A stretch of DNA of 6,079 bases from Acidobacteriota bacterium (GTDB taxonomy: Bacteria > Acidobacteriota > Terriglobia > Terriglobales > Acidobacteriaceae). Shown here in pieces: positions 1 to 5,259 of this stretch. Position numbers and translations under genes: made by a program. The stretch spans positions 1 to 6,079 of the forward strand of contig JAJZFE010000080.1 in assembly GCA_021798655.1 (NCBI GenBank). The letters run 5' to 3'. Every line of letters begins with the position of its first letter. Positions within the stretch are counted from its first letter, which is position 1. The notes below the pieces were generated by a model, which was not told the origin of the DNA, did no database searches, and saw only the letters and a program-made list of their open reading frames with translations.

Positions 1-187
1 CAGCCAACTGGCGCTCTACAACCACCAGGTGCTGGAGGTTGGCTTCGGAGATAACCTCGTCCAGCAGGTCGTCGACCACGAAGGCCACTGCAACTTTACC
101 GAAGACGAAGTTGGCGACGCCTTCGACGAGATGGTGCGCTGGGCCAACGGCGGACCGCGCCCCACGCCGGGCGTACTGAAGCCCTAG
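1..187 (+). CDS. C-terminal end of a probable alpha/beta-hydrolase (partial)
   Basis: An open frame enters from the left edge (first full codon at base 2) and ends at TAG 185-187, leaving 61 visible codons. The tail contains N-L-V-Q-Q-V-V-D-H-E-G-H-C-N-F-T, followed by an acidic helix with A-F-D-E-M-V-R-W and then G-G-P-R-P-T-P. A GHCxFT motif followed by an AF..hh.W helix and a G..P end is what I know from the C-termini of many secreted or cytosolic alpha/beta-hydrolases, where the His would be the catalytic-triad histidine. The catalytic nucleophile and any signal peptide would lie outside the window, so substrate and location cannot be told. No U-tract terminator follows; only a 5-bp hairpin with a 4-base loop (210-223) is seen. 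The reading frame is secure; the family call is inference from a short tail. Confidence 0.6.
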   Translation, partial: SQLALYNHQVLEVGFGDNLVQQVVDHEGHCNFTEDEVGDAFDEMVRWANGGPRPTPGVLKP

Positions 188-263
188 CCGCTGGTAGAAT
201 CCACCCGCCGCGCTCCTCAGCGCCCGCCCGGCACCGGTTCACGCCATTCGCTCATGCCGCCCG

Positions 264-269
264 TATAAT
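264..269 (+). promoter_or_regulatory. Perfect -10 box TATAAT just before the rel start
   Basis: TATAAT at 264-269 matches the sigma-70 -10 consensus in all six positions and stands out in very GC-rich flanks. Only five bases (AGCGT) separate it from ATG 275, so transcription would be expected to begin at or within a base or two of that ATG, giving a leaderless or nearly leaderless rel mRNA. The best -35-like element, TTCACG at 238-243, has a 20-base spacer, which is too long for a good promoter; nothing better lies 16-18 bases upstream. A second -10-like hexamer, TAGAAT at 195-200, could give a leader of about 70 bases but has no good -35 partner either. Confidence 0.55.
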
Positions 270-274
270 AGCGT

Positions 275-2743
275 ATGGAAATTGCGCGGCCGGAGACACC
301 CATCTCCAGCGCTCCAGAATCTCACGCGCCCGCTCCCCCTGGCGCGCCCCAAAGCAGTGAAGCCGCCATGGAGCTCGAAGCCGCGCTCCCCGCGACCTCG
401 CACCCTGAGCGTGTGCCTGCTCGGATTCCCGGATCTTCCGTGGTTCTCGCTGAGCCCGTCGGTGAGTTCGCGCCCTTAGCGACTCAACCTGAACCGTGCG
501 CACCCACGCTATCCAGCAGCGGCGACGATCTCGATGCTCGCTTCGAGCATCTCATCGAGACCGTCAAGGCCAACCGCCCCGCCGACGATCTCAACCTCAT
601 CCGTTCCGCCTGGGACTTCTCCCTGCAGAAGCACGAGGGCCAGCGCCGCGCCTCGGGCGAGGCCTACATCGGCCATCCGCTTGAGGTAGCGCAGGTGCTC
701 GCCGAACTCAAGATGGACGCGACCGCGATCGCCGCCGGGCTGCTCCACGATGCAGTAGAGGACACCGACGTCACCACCGGCGAGATCGCCCGCCGCTTCG
801 GCGAACAGGTCGCGCACATCGTCGAAGGCGTCACCAAACTCGACAAGATCAAGTTCGCCAACCGCGAAGACCACCAGGCAGAAAACATCCGCAAGATGCT
901 GCTTGCCATGGTCACCGACCTGCGCGTGGTCATCATCAAGCTGGCCGACCGCCTGCACAACATGCGCACGCTTGAGCACCTGAACCCCGAGAAGCAGAAG
1001 CGCATCGCCCGCGAGACGCTCGACGTCTATGCCCCACTCGCGCATCGTCTCGGCATGGGCAAGCTGCGCGGTGAACTCGAAGACCTCGCCTTCCGCTACA
1101 TCGACCCCTTCGCCTACACGCAGCTCTCGTCTGAAGTCGAATCTCTGCGCGGCGAAGGCGAGGCGTTTCTCGAGCGCACCGTCGCCACGATTGAGACCAA
1201 GTTGCAGGAAGCTGGCGTTACGGCCCGAGTCGAATCGCGTATCAAGCGCCTCTATTCGATCCAGCAGAAGCTCGTCGCGCACAACGTTCCCGTCGAGCAG
1301 GTCTTCGACCTCTTCGCCGTCCGCGTCATCACGGAAACCGAGTCTGACTGTTACGCCGTACTCGGTCTGCTGCACAGCATCTGGCGGCCCGTTCCCGGCC
1401 GCTTCAAAGACTTCATCGCGATGCCGCGGCCCAATCTCTACCAATCGCTGCACACCACGCTCATCGCTGAGGGCGGTCATCAGTTCGAGGTGCAGATCCG
1501 CACCGAGGACATGCACCGCGTCGCTGAAGAAGGCATCGCAGCGCACTGGAAGTACAAGGCCACCGACAACGTCAGCGCCAAGGACGAGCAGCGGCTCGCA
1601 TGGGTGCGTCAACTCATGGAGTGGCAGCGCGAGATGACCGACCCCAACGAGTTCATGTCGACCCTGCGCATCGACCTGTACCCGGAAGAGGTCTACACCT
1701 TCACCCCCAAGGGCAAGGTCATCGTGCTGCCCAAGGACGCCAGCCCCATCGACTTCGCCTACGCCATCCACACCGACGTCGGCCACGCGACCATCGGCGC
1801 AAAGGTCAACGGCCGCATCGTTCCGCTGCGCACGCGGCTGCGCAATGGCGACATCGTCGAAGTCACCACCCAGGCCGGCCACTCGCCCTCGCGCGACTGG
1901 CTCAGCTTCACCAAGAGCTCGCGCGCGCGTAACAAGATCAAGCACTGGCTCAACGAAAATCAGCGCACCCGCGCCATCGAAATTGGGAACAAGCTGCTGC
2001 AGCGCGAGGCCCGCCGCTACAAACTCTCGCTGGACAAGTTCAAGCCCGCGGACTACGAACGCATCGCGACGGAATACGGCCTCAGTTCGGTGCCGGATCT
2101 GCTCGCGGGCGTGGGCTTCGGCAAGTACTCCGCGCGCCAGGTGTTGAACAAGCTGGAACCCGGCAGCACCCTCCCCATCGAAGCTCCGCCGAACGAAGCC
2201 GGGACCCCCGGCAACACGCTCGCGCACATGTCGGAGGCGGTCAAACGCGTCTTCTTCGGCAAGGGTTCGGACTCGCTGCAGGTCGAGGGCCAGGACGATC
2301 TGCTGGTCTATCGCGCACGCTGCTGCAACCCGATTCGCGGCGAAGAGATCATCGGCTATGTCACACGTGGCAAGGGCGTCGCGGTCCACGCACGCAGTTG
2401 TCCCAACGTGCAGAACCTGCTCTACGAGGCTGATCGCCGCATCGACGTTGCGTGGGCCGAAGCCGCCAGCCCCAGTTCGCCCAACGCCCCCAAGCCGACC
2501 ACCTATCCCGTCAAGCTGGTCATCCTCGTCGACGACCGCGCCGGCCTGCTCAAAGAGTTTGCCGCCATCATCTCCGAGGATGGCACCAACATCAAATCCG
2601 TCGAGACCCGCCCTGCCGAAGACGACGCCATCAACATCGACTTCGTCATCGAAACCCTCGACCTTCGTCACCTCACGCGCATCACCCAGAACCTGCGCAA
2701 GGTTCCGGGCGTACGCACCGTGCATCGCGTGCAGAAGGTCTAG
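275..2743 (+). CDS. rel: RelA/SpoT-family bifunctional (p)ppGpp synthetase/hydrolase
   Basis: This 822-residue long RelA/SpoT homologue makes (p)ppGpp from ATP and GDP/GTP and hydrolyses it, setting the stringent response in the cytoplasm at the ribosome. Domain order: Pro/Ala/Glu-rich N-terminal extension (about 1-83); HD hydrolase with H134, H158-D159, E162-D163 and D225-N229, whose spacing equals that of the Mn site H53/H77/D78/D144 of Streptococcus Rel; synthetase with D345, R376-F-K-D379, NLYQSLHTT and E405; TGS (about 467-532); helical region; zinc-finger/RIS element with C683-C684, H705, C709; and ACT (about 744-818). RFKD is the signature of bifunctional Rel/SpoT enzymes, whereas synthetase-only RelA has ExDD; the HD site is also intact. 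Both activities are therefore predicted. ATG 275 has no Shine-Dalgarno but follows a TATAAT box; ATG 368 (M32) is the main alternative and also lacks one. Third codon positions are less GC-biased in the first 80 codons. Function is very sure, start less so. Confidence 0.96.
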   Translation: MEIARPETPISSAPESHAPAPPGAPQSSEAAMELEAALPATSHPERVPARIPGSSVVLAEPVGEFAPLATQPEPCAPTLSSSGDDLDARFEHLIETVKANRPADDLNLIRSAWDFSLQKHEGQRRASGEAYIGHPLEVAQVLAELKMDATAIAAGLLHDAVEDTDVTTGEIARRFGEQVAHIVEGVTKLDKIKFANREDHQAENIRKMLLAMVTDLRVVIIKLADRLHNMRTLEHLNPEKQKRIARETLDVYAPLAHRLGMGKLRGELEDLAFRYIDPFAYTQLSSEVESLRGEGEAFLERTVATIETKLQEAGVTARVESRIKRLYSIQQKLVAHNVPVEQVFDLFAVRVITETESDCYAVLGLLHSIWRPVPGRFKDFIAMPRPNLYQSLHTTLIAEGGHQFEVQIRTEDMHRVAEEGIAAHWKYKATDNVSAKDEQRLAWVRQLMEWQREMTDPNEFMSTLRIDLYPEEVYTFTPKGKVIVLPKDASPIDFAYAIHTDVGHATIGAKVNGRIVPLRTRLRNGDIVEVTTQAGHSPSRDWLSFTKSSRARNKIKHWLNENQRTRAIEIGNKLLQREARRYKLSLDKFKPADYERIATEYGLSSVPDLLAGVGFGKYSARQVLNKLEPGSTLPIEAPPNEAGTPGNTLAHMSEAVKRVFFGKGSDSLQVEGQDDLLVYRARCCNPIRGEEIIGYVTRGKGVAVHARSCPNVQNLLYEADRRIDVAWAEAASPSSPNAPKPTTYPVKLVILVDDRAGLLKEFAAIISEDGTNIKSVETRPAEDDAINIDFVIETLDLRHLTRITQNLRKVPGVRTVHRVQKV

Positions 2744-2749
2744 GCGCCT

Positions 2750-3988
2750 CTACCCGAGCAATTCCATCCGCTTCGCCGTACTCGTCAACATCTCCAGCGC
2801 CTTATCGATCTGCGCCCGTGTGTGCTCGCTGGTCATGATGCAGCGCACGCGGGCCTTGCCTTCAGGCACCGTGGGAAACGCAATCCCCGTCGCCATCAGT
2901 CCCTGCTCAAACAGCGCGCGGCTGTAGTCCATCGTCTTGCGTCCGTCGCCGATGATGATGGGAGTGATCGGCGTCTCGCTCTTCGGCGTCGTCCGGCCAC
3001 CGATATCGAAACCTGCCAGCGCCAACTGCTCCTGAAAATACTTCGTGTTCGCCCACAGCCGCTCGATGCGTTCCGGCTCATTCTCCAGGATGTCGAACGC
3101 CGCGATGCAGCTCGCCGCAACACTCGGCGGATGCGACGTCGAAAACAAAAACGGTCGCGCACGATGGTAGAGGTAGTCAATCAAATCGCGCGAGCCGCAG
3201 ACGTATCCGCCCAATGCGCCGATCGCCTTCGACAGCGTTCCCACCTGCACATCCACGCGCTGCGTGCAGCCAAAGTGGTCCACACTGCCGCGGCCATTGC
3301 GTCCCAGCACGCCGCTGGCATGCGCGTCGTCCACCATCATGATCGCGCCATACTTCTCGCACAGATCCGCCAGCGCACCCACGGGCCCGATGTCGCCGTC
3401 CATCGAAAAGACGCCATCGGTGATCACCAGCTTGCGTCCCGGCTCGTGTTGAATCTCCTTCAGCAGCTCCTCCGCGTGCGCCACGTCCTTGTGCCGGAAG
3501 ACCTTGATCTTCGCGCGCGAAAGCCTCGCCCCGTCGATGATGCTGGCATGATTCAACTCATCGGAGAGGATGAAATCGTCCTTGCCCAGAATGCTCGACA
3601 CGGTTCCCGCATTCGCCGTGAAGCCTGACTGAAAGACCACGCACGCCTCAACACCTTTGAAGCGCGCAATCTTCTCTTCGAGCTCCATGTGGATTCGCAT
3701 GGTACCGGCGATCGTCCGCACTGCACCCGAGCCCACGCCATACTTCTCAATCGCCGCAACCGCCGCCTCGCGCAGCTTAGGATGATCGCACAGCCCAAGG
3801 TAGTTGTTCGACGCAAGATTGATCACCTCGCGGCCGTCGTAGTGGCACACCGGCCCCTGTGCATCGTCCAGCACGCGCAGCTTGAAGTAGGTCCCGCGCG
3901 CGCGCAGATCATCTAACTGCGCCGTCAGGTGGGCCAGTTGTGGACGCTTCGAAAGTGTTGTTGCCGAATGGTTTGTCCCAGTACTCAT
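2750..3988 (-). CDS. kbl: 2-amino-3-ketobutyrate CoA ligase (glycine C-acetyltransferase) or close alpha-oxoamine synthase
   Basis: This 412-residue cytoplasmic enzyme is a fold-type I PLP enzyme of the alpha-oxoamine synthase family. Seen in order: N-L-A-S-N-N-Y-L-G-L near the start; G-S-G-A-V-R-T-I-A-G-T; F-Q-S-G-F-T-A-N; L-N-H147-A-S-I-I-D-G (His stacking on PLP); V-T-D-G-V-F-S-M-D-G-D-I; D220-D-A-H223-A-S-G (pyridine-nitrogen Asp and His); G-T-L-S-K254-A-I-G, where K254 is the Schiff-base lysine; and an A-R-V-R segment near residue 380 expected to hold the substrate carboxylate. Kbl joins 2-amino-3-ketobutyrate and CoA to give glycine and acetyl-CoA, acting after threonine dehydrogenase (Tdh). 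No tdh or biotin gene is visible, so context does not separate Kbl from BioF (8-amino-7-oxononanoate synthase) or a Bacillus-type Kbl/BioF-like enzyme. The motif style (SNNYLGL, VRTIAGT, GTLSKAIG, FSTSHPP) resembles the Bacillus-type proteins. The start at 3988 has only AAGAAAGG, 17 bases upstream, as a distant ribosome site. It converges on rel. Confidence 0.88.
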   Translation of the reverse strand: MSTGTNHSATTLSKRPQLAHLTAQLDDLRARGTYFKLRVLDDAQGPVCHYDGREVINLASNNYLGLCDHPKLREAAVAAIEKYGVGSGAVRTIAGTMRIHMELEEKIARFKGVEACVVFQSGFTANAGTVSSILGKDDFILSDELNHASIIDGARLSRAKIKVFRHKDVAHAEELLKEIQHEPGRKLVITDGVFSMDGDIGPVGALADLCEKYGAIMMVDDAHASGVLGRNGRGSVDHFGCTQRVDVQVGTLSKAIGALGGYVCGSRDLIDYLYHRARPFLFSTSHPPSVAASCIAAFDILENEPERIERLWANTKYFQEQLALAGFDIGGRTTPKSETPITPIIIGDGRKTMDYSRALFEQGLMATGIAFPTVPEGKARVRCIMTSEHTRAQIDKALEMLTSTAKRMELLG

Positions 3989-4048
3989 AGTGGTTCGATG
4001 TTAAACCTTTCTTGCATCTTAGGGCAGTAATCCACAGCATGACCTGCA

Positions 4049-4064
4049 TCCATATATCTATGGA
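4049..4064. repeat. Inverted repeat TCCATA-tatc-TATGGA in the divergent intergenic region
   Basis: The two 6-base arms (4049-4054 and 4059-4064) are exact reverse complements around a 4-base AT-rich centre. It sits in the 130-base gap between the minus-strand kbl start and the plus-strand lipoprotein start, the AT-richest part of the gap, and overlaps TATATC (4053-4058), the only modest -10-like hexamer I see for the plus strand. Such a dyad could bind a dimeric regulator, but a chance palindrome of this size is possible. No convincing -35 partner was found on either strand. Confidence 0.4.
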
Positions 4065-4080
4065 GATTTGCGTTCATGCC

Positions 4081-4117
4081 GATCTCCGCACGCCACACCC
4101 CAAGATGCAAGGAGATC
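4081..4117 (+). promoter_or_regulatory. Hairpin that could cover the lipoprotein ribosome binding site
   Basis: GATCTCC at 4081-4087 is the exact reverse complement of GGAGATC at 4111-4117, giving a 7-bp stem with a 23-base loop that buries the Shine-Dalgarno sequence. An earlier GGAGAT at 4062-4067 can instead pair with ATCTCC 4082-4087 (6 bp, 14-base loop), which would leave the ribosome site free. The pairing is seen directly; a regulatory role is inference. The loop is long and the complement is short, so the stem may be weak. Confidence 0.3.
4109..4114 (+). promoter_or_regulatory. Shine-Dalgarno AAGGAG that fixes the lipoprotein start
   Basis: AAGGAG at 4109-4114 stands four bases before ATG 4119 and is the clearest ribosome binding site in the window. 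It favours ATG 4119 over the in-frame TTG at 4068, which would place 17 extra polar residues, including three arginines, before a normal lipoprotein signal peptide. Confidence 0.8.
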
Positions 4118-4118
4118 C

Positions 4119-5072
4119 ATGGCAATTCAGAAGACACTTCGCACCATTCTCGCAGGCGCCGGCCTGACTGCCCTGGTGATGCTGGCAGGATGCGCGAGCA
4201 AGCAGGAAAAGGCCATCGACCAGGCCAAGGCCCAAGCCACCTCGACCAATATCCCGCAGCAGGTTCAATACATTGACAGTGACGGCAACACGGTCACCAA
4301 GACCGTTGAACCGCCTTACGCCAAGGGCCAAAAGCCGGTCATCGCCACGACGATCATGCCGCCGCCGCCGGGCTCCAAGCCGAAGAGCACGGACCCGACG
4401 ATCACTCCGCTCAACTCGTATGGACAGCCGATGCCAACCGCGGCCGCGCCTCAGCCCTACGGCGATGGACAGCCTGACTCCGCCGGTGGTGGCCAGCCCT
4501 TCAATGGCGGCCAGCCCAACCCCGGCCCGAACGGGCAACCCAATCAGGCGCCGCCCATGTCCATCCAGGTTCCCGCCGGGACCGAACTCGCCATCCGCAT
4601 CGATCAGCGCATCAGCGTCAAGACCACCCGCGCCGGTGACCACTTCGATGGCACGGTGGCCGAGCCCATCGTCAGCAACGGCTCCATCGTGATTCCGCGC
4701 GGCACCGACGTAAGTGGCCGTGTGGATGTGGCTCATCGCCGCGGTCATTTCAAAGGGCGCTCCTACCTCGAACTGCGGCTCACCTCCATGACCCTCAACG
4801 GATATGAGTACCCGATCGATACCCGCGACAATGTGCAGACCAAGCGCGGCAAGGGACGCCGTTCCGTTGGCATCATCGGCGGCATGACAGGCGCTGGCAT
4901 GCTCATCGGCGGCCTCGCCACAGGCGGCGTTGGCCTCGCCATCGGCGGCGCGGCGGGCGCAGGTGCCGGCACCGCCATCGCGGGTCTCACCGGCAACGGC
5001 GATATTAATATTCCCGCAGAGTCCGTCGTCCACTTCCGCCTCGCCGATCCGCTCATCGTGCACAATCCGTAA
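4119..5072 (+). CDS. Probable outer-membrane lipoprotein with glycine-zipper tail
   Basis: The protein has 317 residues. Residues 1-24 form a lipoprotein signal peptide (K5, R8, then a hydrophobic core) ending in a textbook lipobox L-A-G-C25; the next residue is Ala, which by the E. coli Lol rule points to the outer membrane. After a charged stretch comes a disordered Pro/Gly linker with PPPP (81-84) and five irregular GQP repeats (102-141). Residues 147 to about 235 read V-P-A-G-T-E-L-A-I-R-I-D, then a small acidic loop and I-V-I-P-R-G-T-D-V-S-G-R-V. This order (PAGT, hydrophobic strands, IPRGT..GR) resembles the C-terminal beta region of VirB10/TrbI proteins, though no secretion or conjugation genes are near. 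A basic patch (KRGKGRR) precedes a glycine-zipper-like hydrophobic segment (251-292), then a final strand ending V-H-F-R-L-A-D-P-L. I do not recognise a named family; a structural envelope role is inferred. A strong terminator follows. Confidence 0.85.
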   Translation: MAIQKTLRTILAGAGLTALVMLAGCASKQEKAIDQAKAQATSTNIPQQVQYIDSDGNTVTKTVEPPYAKGQKPVIATTIMPPPPGSKPKSTDPTITPLNSYGQPMPTAAAPQPYGDGQPDSAGGGQPFNGGQPNPGPNGQPNQAPPMSIQVPAGTELAIRIDQRISVKTTRAGDHFDGTVAEPIVSNGSIVIPRGTDVSGRVDVAHRRGHFKGRSYLELRLTSMTLNGYEYPIDTRDNVQTKRGKGRRSVGIIGGMTGAGMLIGGLATGGVGLAIGGAAGAGAGTAIAGLTGNGDINIPAESVVHFRLADPLIVHNP

Positions 5073-5094
5073 TCCCAGCAGCAACACAAACCCG

Positions 5095-5130
5095 AGCGGC
5101 CCGTCCTCACGATGGGCCGCTTGCTTTTTT
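5095..5130 (+). terminator. Strong intrinsic terminator after the lipoprotein gene
   Basis: An 11-bp stem (5095-5105 with 5111-5121) has a GCGGCCC/GGGCCGC core of seven GC pairs, one G-U pair and a 5-base CTCAC loop. It is followed by TGCTTTTTT to 5130. It starts 22 bases after the lipoprotein stop, as expected for a Rho-independent terminator. It should uncouple the lipoprotein from the VWFA gene downstream, which therefore needs its own promoter within 5131-5259. Confidence 0.92.
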
Positions 5131-5191
5131 GTCGCAGCCAACCACCGCAGCCGGCCGCTGCAACGTCCGCGCTCCAGCCTCGTCCAACATC

Positions 5192-5227
5192 CACAGATAC
5201 ACTGGCAATCACAGATACACTGGCAAT
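5192..5227. repeat. Perfect tandem repeat, 2 x 18 bases, upstream of the VWFA gene
   Basis: CACAGATACACTGGCAAT occurs twice back to back with no mismatch (5192-5209 and 5210-5227), ending 32 bases before the start codon at 5260. Each unit contains TACACT, a weak -10-like hexamer (4 of 6 matches), but neither copy has a recognisable -35 at the right distance. The last bases form ATG 5226, which opens a four-codon reading frame (M-N-P-stop) ending at 5237. Identity of the copies suggests a recent duplication or a maintained binding site. Confidence 0.95.
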
Positions 5228-5259
5228 GAATCCGTAACCTCAGGTCCTGCCCTCCACCT

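Noticed and set aside
210..223. Hairpin GCGCT-CCTC-AGCGC as a terminator of the first gene
   Set aside because: The stem is only 5 bp and no U tract follows.
509..2725. A 738-codon open frame on the minus strand across nearly all of rel
   Set aside because: It mirrors the codon phase of a GC-rich gene with intact Rel motifs on the other strand. Its translation is Val/Asp/Gly/Ala-rich without a recognisable domain.
4016..4044. A minus-strand promoter for kbl using TAAGAT (4021 to 4016)
   Set aside because: The hexamer matches the -10 consensus at four positions, but the -35 position reads GGTCAT, too weak to call.
4068..4118. TTG 4068 as the start of the lipoprotein
   Set aside because: It would add 17 polar, Arg-rich residues before a complete signal peptide, while ATG 4119 has AAGGAG at a workable distance.
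5064..5237. The 9-mer AATCCGTAA at 5064-5072 (lipoprotein end) and again at 5229-5237
   Set aside because: Two copies of nine bases 165 bases apart, with no shared flanks, are too little to claim a duplication or att-like site.
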